From Acanthaster planci (Eukaryota; Echinodermata; Asteroidea; Valvatida; Acanthasteridae), in contig NW_019091592.1 of assembly GCF_001949145.1 (NCBI RefSeq), positions 100,477-115,389 of the forward strand: DNA of 14,913 bases. Direction: 5' to 3'. This document shows, one piece after another, positions 1-8,956 of the stretch. The position numbers were made by a program, and so were the translations under genes. Position 1 is the stretch's first letter; the number at the start of each line of letters is the position of its first letter. The notes under the pieces are model-generated. The model was not told where the DNA came from and did not search any database. It was given only the letters and a program-made list of their open reading frames with translations.

Positions 1-1481
1 CCCGTTATATATAATTAGATGATACATGTATATAATCAGTTAGGAATTTTACTATAATATAGGCCAATTGGTGACAAATTATTGGTTGATCACACTGCAT
101 TTACTACATTATGAGTAGTAAATAGCCCCCTCTACATGTACATACACCTACTTCCTAGACGGCTTCAAAAACTTCTAAGCAACTTGTGGACATCAATTAA
201 ACTTGTGTAGATATACTGTGGTTATTTACTGTTTAAATGTGAGAGGGCAAAAGACATTTTACTGGAAAAATAGAGACATAAGAATCAGTTCAGCATTCAG
301 GGTATGAAGTTGAATAGGAAGAAATTAAACATGGCAGTTATCAAACTGCAGGGAACATACTACATCATACAATCTAAGAAACTACATATGCAGTTGACTC
401 TTGCTAATTAGAGCTTGGATAAGATGAGAATACTTCACCAGTCCCAACCAAAGTCTGTACATTCCTATGAGGAACAAAATCTTTAATATGGGCTTGGGTA
501 ATACGAGATTTCAGTTAAGACGAGTGCTTTTGCCGGTCCAGTCAAGTCCAAAGTGTAATGCTAGTTCTCTATTTAGCACAAGCATTTTGAAAACAACTTG
601 TCAATCAACGAGCCCATTCAATACAGGTGCCATTGTATTAAGTGCAGTGAAAATGCTCACAACCAACGACTGCAGTTTGGGGGAATTTTAGATTCCCTAG
701 CAATCAAAGCTTTTTTAATATGGACACTTTCATGCCGCAGATGGGAACAAACACAATGGACAGTGGGTGTTCACGATTCCCAGGGCACCAGATGGTCCAA
801 TCAGAACAAACTCATTACCAATTCCCTACCAAACATGAAAAAGAGAGCAGAAAAATGCCCCTACCCAACTTCAAATCTAACACAAAATTCATTTGTTATT
901 AAAATCCCTTCTCTTACCTATAAATATCCTTTGGGGGGTCATATGTATGAATTCTGAATCCAAAAAGTAAAAACAAAATTCATTTTCTGCCAAAAAACAT
1001 ATTAACCAGGTCCTGACCTACGTATGCCCTCTATTGTCCATCTTAAAAATCACTGGTTTCCTTCACTTGGTAATGTATAAAGTTGCATCTCTTTGGTCAG
1101 TCACCAACTAAAATGTTAATGTACATGCACGTTCTCTCGTGACAGCGTCCATGCCATGCAGGTTACATTGTAATGATTGGTGTCTGCTTGTCTCATTGTT
1201 GCATTTTATTAATTTTTTGCTTTGTTCTCAATTACGGTATAACAACAACTCTATTAAATCTACATTACACTTTCATAAGGAACATGTTCGAACTGTTTTG
1301 AAAGCAAATTCATTACCCTTCAACAGTAGTTTGATCGACAAATGACACATACGAAAGGAAAAATACTTTTTACTTAAGACAAGGGTATATCTCAAGGCCC
1401 TCGTATTAATGAGAGTTGACTGTACATTGTATGTCTTAGAAAGGCACATATTACATTATTTCTTACAAATCAAGAGATTAC
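1..1481. other. Non-coding stretch left of the PR-domain exon
   Basis: No convincing exon or transposon protein was found on either strand. The open frames at 467-691 and 598-957 have no recognisable domain, no plausible splice borders and low-complexity composition. If the exon at 1482-1597 belongs to a minus-strand gene, this stretch is 3' of it and is probably intron. TACATGTA-type palindromes occur near 24 and 132. Confidence 0.5.
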
Positions 1482-1597
1482 CTTGTAGATGGGTGAATTG
1501 TCATGAGGAAGTGTCTCCAATTTTGGTACTCTGGGAGCAATGAATGGGCCAAATTGCGTTCTTTGTTGGATGAGTTTACGAGCAAACACTCCGACAA
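1482..1597 (-). CDS. Internal exon of a PR/SET-domain (PRDM10-like) zinc-finger gene
   Basis: This is a partial gene: a single internal exon of 116 bp, read on the minus strand. It is preceded by a T-rich tract ending in TTTTTTGCAG and followed by AAG|GTAATC, so both borders fit GT-AG splicing. It enters with two bases of a split codon and then reads 38 open codons containing GVFARKLIQQRTQFGPF and ending SPIYK. One of the other two frames is also open but resembles nothing I know. The G-V-F-(A/S)-(K/R) stretch followed by a basic segment and RTQFGP is the start of the PR domain as I recall it in PRDM10; most other PRDM proteins have G-T-R/C-F-G-P here. PRDM proteins are nuclear DNA-binding regulators whose PR domain is a variant SET methyltransferase fold followed by zinc fingers. 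Neither the rest of the PR domain nor any zinc finger is visible, so neighbouring exons should lie beyond long introns. The assignment rests on about 16 diagnostic residues from memory; PRDM10 itself is less certain than the PR domain. Confidence 0.62.
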
Positions 1598-2452
1598 CTG
1601 CAAAAAAGCAGGTTAAATTTATGAAATGAATAAAAAGCATATATCTTCATTTTTATAGGCCATTATGGTCTGTCTAAAGCAGAGGGTGGAAACTGTGTTC
1701 ATGTACAGGCACATGTATGCTTGAGAAAGCACCGGCAAGAGCAGATCCCAAAAAAGACCAGTCAAATTTTATAGCAGTTTGTGTCAGAAGTTTCAGATGT
1801 TTAATCATTATACAGAACCAATATTAAACAAGAATTTTATGCCTGTTAGAGAACAGAGCAAAGGCTTTTCTGCATTTTGAAAGTGGCTTTAAAGAATGGA
1901 CATTAAATGTCACATTATTTTCATCCAGCTATCTGGAAAGTTGAAACACACATGGACTCCAGGAGATACGAAGCTTTAAACACTGCACCTTCAATGTCAC
2001 ATGACTTCTTACTTGATGAGGTCATCATCACAAAATGCACAGTGCGGAAAAGCCAATTTTATTTTCAGCAGCAGTCCTGCATCTATTTCTTGATATCTAA
2101 AGTATGCCCACTGAAGTACATGTGTGTGTAATACCTGGTGCCAAGAAGGTAAAGTTTTCTTGTTACAATAAAGCTTTTGGTGAAGAGTGCACTTCATGGT
2201 AAATGATGGCAGAATGATCTGATTTGTGACAAATGGAGTATTCACAATTTAGGGATGCACACAAATTAAGTTGGCGTCTTTTCAACTGAGTTATAATGCA
2301 AAACCATCTTTCTGAAACAGAATGTGAAACAATATGCATGTTTATTGTTGAGTTACATGTACGTATAATTCCAGGCAATGGATGCTTTTCAGTGATGTCA
2401 TACATGTAAGCTGCTTTCTCCTGTCAAGCAATGGTACATTTAATTCGCTAAA
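1598..2452. other. Probable intron or intergenic DNA, no gene seen
   Basis: It begins with the polypyrimidine tract and acceptor of the PR-domain exon (minus strand, about 1598-1615). Short overlapping open frames at 1907-2131, 2009-2245 and 2163-2405 have no recognisable domain. A GT donor-like site on the minus strand near 2132 ends a short open stretch, but the peptide resembles nothing I know. Confidence 0.45.
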
Positions 2453-2739
2453 ACTCCTCCCCACAGTAAAGTAGGAGAATCTACCAGCTAATGCCTACCC
2501 AAACAGTCACTATATTTCAAATTTTCTTTGCACCTTATTCTATTGCTAAAACTTTATCAATTTTTGCGCACTTATACCACAGTGCATTGCGACACCGCAT
2601 GGTTCATCCTTTTTCTGAGTGCAAGGTCTGAGCCACAGCTAGGACGGGAAGGCATCAACTGTTTGAGTAGGTATTAGTAGCAGACTCTCTCACACTAAGG
2701 TGGGGGAGGAGTCCACTGCACTTATCCTACCCAAACAGT
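2453..2739. repeat. Inverted repeat cluster of DIRS-terminus type (ACTGTTTGGGTAGG)
   Basis: Positions 2453-2507 and 2658-2712 form an imperfect inverted repeat of 55 bp each, separated by 150 bp. Both arms start with ACTGTTTG(G/A)GTAGG and end with GGGGAGGAGT when read outward from the same end. A third copy of CCTACCCAAACAGT lies at 2726-2739, in the same orientation as the copy at 2494-2507 and only 13 bp past the middle arm. The middle copy is therefore inverted relative to its neighbours. DIRS elements have inverted terminal repeats and, near the 3' end, an internal complementary region matching both termini; this arrangement at the 3' side of the decayed element fits that, though a boundary between two elements would look similar. 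Confidence 0.68.
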
Positions 2740-3419
2740 TCCAATATTTGCAGAGTAGCGACACACTCTGGAGGTGGGTTGGTGAGGACACACTGAAAGT
2801 GAGAAAAACCATGAAGAATGATGAGGACCTGCCAAAAAAAGGAGGCCATTAGATAGAGCTGGAGGTGGCTCACCCAGTACAGGTCCTTGTGGTCTCAGTG
2901 AAGAGGCTAGTATTGTCTTGCCATGAAAGAACTCATTGCAAGACTTTATTCAGGTAGTATGAGGTGCATGATGATAGTGTTTTCCACCATGCTGCCCATA
3001 TCTTCCAACAGGACACCACCGAGGGATGTCTGTAAAGGTAGATGCCACTCTGTCGTGAACTGTGATTGGCAGTCTGGTTTGTGATCTGGGAAGGTTGGCC
3101 ATTCAAGATAGGTGAACTTGATGACCGAGGAACCTAACTAGCCATAGTTTCTCTGATTACTGTTCGATGAAGTTTATTAGGGTTGTGACAGAAGAAGAGT
3201 AATAGTACCTCCAACTGTGAGTCATGGCCATATACCATTATGAGAAATTGAACAGAACGGCAAGGCTTGCCGTAAGGAAAACCAGAGTGCTCTATAACAT
3301 TAGAGATGAAGATGTCTTGTTGCTGGGATAAATTTGAATAGGACTTTATACAGGAGCCTAGGGCTGGGATGAACTGGACGCTGTGGTGTTACCATCCAAT
3401 GACACCATCTGTGATGGAT
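2740..3419 (-). other. Unreadable 3' remainder of the DIRS-like element
   Basis: By position this should hold the C-terminal half of recombinase copy 2 and the element's 3' untranslated part. All three minus-strand frames are broken by stops, and I could not identify the His-x-x-Arg or Tyr motifs. Assignment to the element is by location only, between copy 2 and the terminal-type repeats. Confidence 0.4.
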
Positions 3420-3755
3420 ACATTTGGTAATCCACTGCCCCAGAACAAAGAGGTCATTGGAAGTAGAAAGGCCGGCTTCATCGAAGTGTATGATGATGAG
3501 GCTTCAATGATAGCTGGGGGGAAATCTTTGAAGAGCAGAAGGACACGAGACAGGTCCCAACAGGGAATGAGTCGTCTCAGATAGGAATGCTCAATAAACA
3601 TGCCAAGACGAGAGTACTTGAGGGCAGTGTTTCCTGAGAGAGTGGAGCCAACTGGGGGAACGACGGTGGATAACTCAGATGACAGAACGGTAGTTATGTA
3701 TGAATGCTAACTGTAGTTCCCAGTAAAGTAGGTACAAGAGAGGAAGTCGGCTACT
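3420..3755 (-). pseudogene. Second DIRS-like tyrosine recombinase half (copy 2)
   Basis: Downstream of copy 1 and in the same orientation, the same domain starts again. About 3752-3678 reads LLYLLYWELQLAFIHNYRSV (N-terminal segment ending in the expected YRS). Another frame across about 3700-3600 reads STLSGN, and about 3601-3440 reads GMFIEHSYLRRLIPCWDL, then RVLLLFKDFPPA and MKPAFLL. These align motif by motif with copy 1 (RGMLVER, SWDL, ILCILAGPPFE, IKPAFLL), but most other residues differ, so the copy came from a different element rather than from a recent duplication. The first catalytic Arg position is not preserved after AFLL. Stops and frame changes mark it as dead. Confidence 0.66.
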
Positions 3756-3965
3756 GCGGTTATAGGCACCTCGGTTGGAGCTGCACAACAACTGACACAT
3801 CATGACGTAGAAAGCTATTTTCTGTTGTGAAGAGAGAAGAGAAGACATATAGAGACACTCCCAAATGATACAGACAGAACTACTAGGACAAACGGACAGT
3901 GCTGGATATATCAGGACTGCCAAATGCAAGGTCGCCGTGCCATGAGCTGTTTCACTCTGCAGAAC

Positions 3966-4415
3966 AGGGTCATCTCCTGAAAGTAAGGTTATGTCGGGAA
4001 TGAACATGTCAGGAGGCCAGAAGGCAAGAGTCTGGTTTTTGTCAAAAACTTGATGGCTGGGATAATGCGGCGGATGTGACCTTTGGCAATCAGTAGAGCA
4101 AGCAGTTTGCTGTCGCATCTGGATGTAATGACTGCAAGGAGGAATGCAGGTTTGATGCTCAGATGAAGATTAAATGCATCGGAGAGCAGCTCGAAGGGGG
4201 GACCAGCGAGAATGCATAAGATGTTTCTAAGGTCCCAGGATAGAAAAAGGCATTTGATGTGAAGACGCTCAACAAGCATTCCTCGAACATGGTGGATGGC
4301 GGTCTTATCAGAGACCGTCGATCCATCGCTGAAGCCCGAATGGATGGCTGCCAAGGCTGACGGTACTTGCCGATGGTGACAATCTGAAGGCCTGAGTAGA
4401 ACAGATACACGAAAA
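3966..4415 (-). pseudogene. DIRS-like tyrosine recombinase, N-terminal and core half (copy 1)
   Basis: Three minus-strand frames must be combined. About 4410-4360 reads a YLFYSGLQ-x-TI-x-YR segment (the usual SAM-like N-terminal part). From 4354 to about 4060 the frame shows AAIHSGFSDGSTVS, then RGML, SWDL, PPFELLSD, KPAFLLAV and TSRCDSKLLAL. About 4049-3966 shows VFDKNQTLAFWPPDMFIPDI followed by LSGDDP. The order SWDL ... PPFE-L ... K-x-AFLLA ... R-x-x-(S/E)-(K/E)-L-x-AL matches DIRS recombinases as I remember them; the Arg in TSRCDSKLL is probably the first catalytic Arg (inference). The C-terminal His-x-x-Arg and Tyr motifs are not recognisable. Reading breaks near 4355 and 4055 and loss of the C-terminal part make it non-functional. 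Confidence 0.76.
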
Positions 4416-4429
4416 GTCTGCGACAGAAC

Positions 4430-4888
4430 TCACATCAGCTTCGGTTGGAGAAACATCGTGGACGTTGCACCGTCTAGTAAAATGTTGTAGTTGGCTGTTG
4501 TAAATCTTGCGAGTGGACAGTCATTGACCCCGGGCCACCATAGATGCAGCGTCTGCAGCAATGCATGATGCTCTGAAGGATCACTGGATAACCTCCAGCA
4601 CGTAAAGTGAAGACCCTCCAATGCTGGCGGGAGGATCCCCGACTCGGGCTGATGGAGGATGTCCTCCCTGACAAGAAGGACCAACGGCTGTCGTACCAGG
4701 AGTCTTGTCAGTTCTGGAAACCACATGTACAGTTGGCGAGGCCAGAATGGGGCGACGAGGAGGATCCGACATGGCTTGCATTCTATCTTGGACAGAACCC
4801 ACGGGATGAGGGAGATTGGAGGGAAGGCATACGCCAGAAGGCCCGACCAGTCAATCTGTAGGGCATCTGTCACCCATGCCCATGGGTT
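4430..4888 (-). pseudogene. DIRS-like RNase H C-terminus and linker fragment
   Basis: The frame is open for about 150 codons on the minus strand. It starts with NPWAWVTDALQIDWSGLLAY, followed by AFPP, a hydrophobic LIPWVLSKI segment and a WPRQ-type motif. From memory, the pattern D-A-L-x-I-D-W-S-G-L-x-A-Y-A-F-P-P is characteristic of the RNase H region just upstream of the recombinase in DIRS/Ngaro-type pol proteins. The following E-D-I-L-H-Q-P and W-R-L-S-S-D-P-S-E segments fit the linker to the recombinase. Only the end of the domain remains, because similarity stops where the minisatellite begins; the residues upstream in this frame are merely translated repeat. The frame closes at 4430, and the recombinase continues in other frames. 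Confidence 0.78.
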
Positions 4889-5961
4889 GTAAAACTTCCT
4901 TTCCTTTCCTTTCATTTTACATCCTCAATTTAAAACTTCCTTTCCTTTCCTTCTACATCCTCAATGTAAAACTTCCTTTCCTTTCATTTTACATCCTCAT
5001 TGTAAAACTTCCTTTTCTTTCCTTTCCTTCTACATCCTCAATGTAAAACTTCCTCTCCTTTCCTTCTACATCCTCAATGAAAAACTGCCTTTCCTTTCCT
5101 TCTACATCCTCAATGTAAAACTTCCTTTCCTTTCATTTTACATCCTCATTGTAAAACTTCCTTTTCTTTCCTTTCCTTCTACATCCTCAATGTAAAACTT
5201 CCTTTCCTTTCCTTCTACATCCTCATTGTAAAACTTCCTTTTCTTTCCTTTCCTTCTACATCCTCAATGTAAAACTTCCTTTCCTTTCCTTCTACATCCT
5301 CAATGAAAAACTGCCTTTCCTTTCCTTCTACATCCTCATTGTAAAACTTCTCTTCCTTTCATTTTACATCCTCATTGTAAAACTTCCTTTCCTTTCCTTT
5401 CATTTTACATCCTCAATGTAAAACTTCCTTTCCTTTCATTTTACATCCTAAATGTAAAACTTCCTTTCCTTTCATTTTACATCCTCATTGTAAAACTTCC
5501 TTTCATTCTACATCCTCAATGTAAAACTTCCTTTCCTTTCATTCTACATCCTCAATGTAAAACTTCCTTTCCTTTCCTTCTACATCCTCAATGTAAAAAT
5601 TCCTTTCCTTTCCTTTCATTTTACATCCTCAATGTAAAACTTCCTTTCCTTTCATTTTACATCCTCAAAGTAAAACTTCCTTTCCTTTCCTTCTACATAC
5701 TCAATGTAAAACTTCCTTTCCTTTCCTTTCATTTTACATCCTCAATGTAAAACTTCCTTTCCTTTCCTTCTACATACTCAATGTAAAACTTCCTTTCCTT
5801 TCCTTTCATTTTACATCCTCAATGTAAAACTTCCTTTCCTTTCATTTTACATCCTCATTGTAAAACTTCCTTTCCTTTCCTTTCATTCTACATCCTCAAT
5901 GTAAAACTTCTTTTCCTTTCCTTTCCTTTCATTCTACATCCTCAATGTAAAACTTCCTTTC
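4887..5961. repeat. 36-bp pyrimidine-rich minisatellite, 28 copies
   Basis: About 1.07 kb of tandem units, of which I count 28 by the ACATCCTCA core. The basic unit is 36 bp: TGTAAAACTT, then CCTTTCCTTTCCTTC, then TACATCCTCAA. Length variants of about 41-42 bp add one CTTTC; a 32-bp and a 45-bp unit also occur. Two main subtypes differ before the core: CCTTCTACAT and CATTTTACAT. The plus strand is strongly pyrimidine-rich. There is higher-order structure: a three-unit block at about 4995-5112 recurs at about 5221-5337 (offset 226 bp), and a two-unit block with the rare CATACTCA core at about 5686 recurs 77 bp later. Because 36 is divisible by three, some frames stay open for a few units, but the 5-bp insertions break them and no protein is implied. 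The left edge coincides within a few bases with the end of the DIRS RNase H similarity. Confidence 0.95.
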
Positions 5962-7402
5962 TGATGTGACTTTGTTGGTTTACACAATCCCGCCTTGTTG
6001 GTGTGGTTGGTTCCTAGAGGGTTTTTGATGACTCTGTTTCAGAGCTCTGTAGAAAGAACGCATAATTATTTTGTTGCTCTCTGCTTGCTGGCAACAACTG
6101 TGTACATTATTGTACAAGTACCTTCTTAAGATCATGCACTGCTTATATGTACAATCGCCATCCATTCAACTATTGGCACAAGTTGTGGGATGCTGCATGG
6201 TAAGTTACACATGTTTACACAGTTTAGTGGTGGGTAGCTGTGTCAGTCAGGTAGAATACAAATATAAATGTTTACACAGATTTAGTATTCTGCACAGTGT
6301 ATTCACTTCTTCCTAGCGATTTTCAAACCCTATATATTTCGTCTTGGGAAAAGGTCAAGAAGTGTAATAACTCTCACATGATTTTGATGATCATCTATCT
6401 TCATCCCAAAATATTCATTAGTTGTAATGTAGATAATGTATAAAGACTTCATTTTTTTATGAATTGTATATTAATTAAAGAAGTTCATGAGCATATGCAC
6501 ACCTTTCTTAAAGTGCCCATGGACAGTGACGTGATGTAAGCGCCTTTTTTTCTTGGATATATTTGAGCATTTTATGACTCTCATTGAACATTAGTTCACA
6601 GAAATAATACAAGATAGAATTAAGACTTGGACACATAATTTTGACATTTGTAGTATCATGAAATATTATCTTGCATTTTACAGTGAACAGCCCTGTGTAC
6701 TCCCGGACTAGTGCTGTTGAACGTTTTTCATAAAGCCAGAATGCAGTTGGTGTGTTTATTACACTAAATGTATATTTTCTTCAATCAGTACCTGATTTGG
6801 CAAACCTTCACTTTTATCGGTGAAGAGTGATGTGTCAATATCTGATTTACTCTCTCTGCACTAAGTGAATTATTTTCTGAATGACATTTGGCCATACTAC
6901 AATCACAATGATACAGTTGGAGTAAATTAAAACAAGATATTTGTGAAATCAGGCTAAAGCTTTTACTTATGGTTAGGAGATTTTCTACCCATTTTAAGAA
7001 AGGCAGCAGAGATTGCTTGTCTGGAAATGCTGCTTAGTATCAGCAATCTTAAACAAGGAAACATGGACCTTGTCACAGCTAATCAAAAACTCCTGCACGC
7101 AAATCCAGCTCCTGCTATCAAGGGGATTCAGGTCCTCAACTGACTGGACCGTACCCCAAGAAAAACTGCCAAGAATGTTCACACTTGTCTGACCAGACTA
7201 ACCATGGCACTCAACAAAAGATGCATACCATTTGCACACACACACAAACAGAGATTGGGTTTTTCAAGAGACTTACATGTATTCACTGCACGGGGAAGAA
7301 AATATGAGCAAACTGTTTACTAAAAGGAAAAATACAAGGAAAGTGTGGCATTTCTCTCCCCCCCCTTTAATAAATGTGTTTATACATTTTCCTGACAGTT
7401 AT
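5962..7402. other. AT-rich stretch with no recognised gene
   Basis: I found no exon or transposon domain on either strand. Open frames at 5980-6165, 6071-6316 and 6994-7182 have no recognisable features. A short near-repeat, TGTTTACACAG followed closely by TTTAG, occurs at about 6209-6225 and 6269-6286. A small CA-rich run lies near 7236-7248. The integrase expected downstream of the gypsy RNase H on the minus strand was looked for here and not seen. Confidence 0.45.
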
Positions 7403-7702
7403 CTCAAGAGTGAGATAGAAAGTCAGCTCCGATGTTGTCATTTCCCTTTATGGCCTCAATGTGAAAGCAACAGGGCTGCAGGACCAATGCCCAGCACATT
7501 ATCCTAGGAACGTCAAAGGCTGGTGATCCGTTTCAAGGGTGAAACGTCTACCATAAAGGTAAAACTCAAACTCAAACTTGCGGAAAGCCCAGACAATAGC
7601 AAAGCACTCTTTTTCTATCACTGAGTAAGATCTGTCTCTGGGAAGGAGCTTCTTACTCGCATAAGCATAAAAGGCAGTGGAAATCGAGCCTCTCTCTCCA
7701 GT
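7403..7702 (-). pseudogene. Ty3/gypsy retrotransposon RNase H fragment
   Basis: On the minus strand, about 7697-7503 reads AYASKKLLPRDRSYSVIEKE, then CFAIVWAFRKF, YLYGRRFTLETDHQPLTFLG and a stop. This is the core of a Ty3/gypsy RNase H: Y-A-S-(K/R)-K-L, Y-S-x-I-E-K-E-C-x-A-I-V-W, L-Y-G-x-x-F-x-L-x-T-D-H-Q-P-L. The conserved Glu of EKEC and Asp of TDHQPL are present. After a small deletion and frame change the domain's end follows at about 7493-7403: WALVLQP, HIEAIKGNDNIGADFLSHS and a stop, matching the usual K-G-x-D-N-x-x-A-D-x-L-S-R. FEFEFY before YLYG looks like a 6-bp microduplication (CTCAAA repeated on the plus strand near 7565-7580). No reverse transcriptase, integrase or LTR was found beside it, so it is an isolated relic. 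Confidence 0.9.
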
Positions 7703-8740
7703 GGATTGTTTCCCTCATGTGACTTTCAAGCTGCACAAATTTCCATGGATTTTTCAAGCCTTTATCAAGTCAAAGATTTCCCCCACAATAGATCACGTAA
7801 ATATTAAATGGCACCTGAGTTTTCTGGAAATGCGACCAGTAGGTCATGAGCAATTGGGAGCTGTGCTGGGTTCTTACAGTTCAATAACATACCCCCACTG
7901 TTGAGTAGTGTTCTATTTCATTCCAGCGGGAGTTAACAATGCAAGAGTGCACTATTAACACTTCAACTTCCACAAGTCCTGCATTCACTTTTGTGAACTT
8001 CTGTACATATATGTATGTTGGGCACAGTCAATTACCACAATCGCGTAATCACATCATGCCATCAAATGATCCTGTATGAAATCTTCATCTTATCTTCTTT
8101 ATTTTTGAATATTCACACACAACCAACAGTTTAAAGTGAAGGAAATCTGCTGACAACAGAATTATAAGAGATGACTTGGAAGATGCCAATGGTCCTTCTT
8201 TCCTAGGGACACTGACACACATACTGCTGTCACTGTGTTTTCAAAAACACAAGTAGCTGCAAAAAATATTGAGCTCTCACATTTTACACTTTGATTCAGA
8301 GCAGCCACCATAAGCCATGCTTTGCATGAGTATTGTGGCGAAACAGGGTGCCTGTAGAGACTCATCTATCTTAGTATTATAATTCATGCGCACGTAGATC
8401 ATACATTTAGCATGGGCGCACAGCGGAACATCAGAAGCCCACATCACCTTAGGTCTGGCCACTGGCAGGATGGGTTGCCGGGATTTCATAAGATGGCAGT
8501 GTGCTCACAAGAGCTCTATGAGTTGTACGGCTAGGGAACCAGTTAAGTGGAAATTAGCGAAGCTTAGACTGGAGAGATCGCATGCCATTGATGATACAAT
8601 GTTGGCATAGTAACAGTTGATTGCAATCCTGGTCTGAGAGCTTGCTTTCCTCTTTGAGGTTTACTGGGTGCAGGTTTCTGTTAGAGTCCAGTGTGGACCA
8701 TTATAATTGACCGTTGTTGCATAATAACAGCCTCAGGCTG
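7703..8740. other. No recognised gene
   Basis: This lies upstream (minus-strand sense) of the gypsy RNase H relic, where reverse transcriptase would be expected, but no RT motif was found. The minus-strand frames at 8162-8365 and 8277-8489 are open but unrecognised. A donor-like CCTAAG|GTGATG on the minus strand near 8447 follows a frame that already contains a stop, so I do not call an exon. Confidence 0.45.
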
Positions 8741-8873
8741 CTTGAGGATTACCTGTTCATTGAGGGTTACCTTGGTTATTGAGGGTTACCTTGGTCACTG
8801 AGGGTTACCTTGGTCACTTTGAGGGTTATACCCTGGTCACCGTGAGTGTTACCCTGGTTTGGTTGAGGATAAC
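8741..8873. repeat. Short degenerate tandem repeat (TGAGGGTTACCTTGGTCAC)
   Basis: Six units of 19-22 bp plus a partial seventh: the first at 8741-8760 is divergent, 8761-8779, 8780-8798 and the start of 8799-8820 are nearly identical (TGAGGGTTACCTTGGT plus CAC or TAT), then 8821-8842 and 8843-8863 diverge, with a remnant to 8873. The middle units are the most alike, as expected from unequal exchange with decay at the edges. Each unit contains AGGGTTA, a permutation of the animal telomere repeat, but the 19-bp period shows that this is not a telomeric array. Confidence 0.85.
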
Positions 8874-8956
8874 AAGTTTCTAATTACGTTATTGATGCAG
8901 TTGACCACATACATGTAGAACTACCTACCTGTGAGGATCATTTGGGCAATTCCACG

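Larger units (their letters stand above)
2453..4888 (-). mobile_element. Degraded DIRS-like tyrosine-recombinase retrotransposon composite
   Basis: On the minus strand this stretch carries, in the order expected of a DIRS-type element, the end of an RNase H-like domain plus linker (4888-4430), a tyrosine recombinase half (about 4415-3966), a second recombinase half (about 3755-3420), a decayed remainder (to about 2740) and terminal-type repeats (2739-2453). DIRS elements use a tyrosine recombinase instead of an integrase and have inverted termini plus an internal complementary region instead of LTRs. No reverse transcriptase is seen: the 5' side is cut off at the minisatellite beginning at 4887. 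Multiple stops and frame changes show that it is dead. Two dissimilar recombinase copies mean it is either two elements side by side or one nested in another. Outer limits are approximate. Confidence 0.75.

Noticed and set aside
467-957. Overlapping plus-strand open frames near the left end
   Set aside because: No domain, no splice context and unusual composition; length is compatible with chance.
3369-3584. Plus-strand open frame in the DIRS region
   Set aside because: It lies opposite recombinase copy 2 on the minus strand and has no domain; it is an antisense shadow.
4607-4892. Plus-strand open frames opposite the RNase H region
   Set aside because: Recognisable protein similarity is only on the minus strand here.
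4816-5046. Open frame with a repeated FLSFYIL-N-KLP pattern
   Set aside because: It is the translated 36-bp minisatellite; 36 is a multiple of three, and the frame fails at the 5-bp length variants.
6994-7182. Gypsy integrase downstream of the RNase H relic
   Set aside because: No HHCC or D-D-E motif pattern could be read in any minus-strand frame.
8277-8489. Minus-strand open frame with a donor-like site
   Set aside because: The peptide is unrecognised, and the frame that would be spliced at the donor contains a stop just before it.
8761-8850. Interstitial telomere repeat
   Set aside because: AGGGTTA occurs, but with a 19-22 bp period rather than 6 bp.
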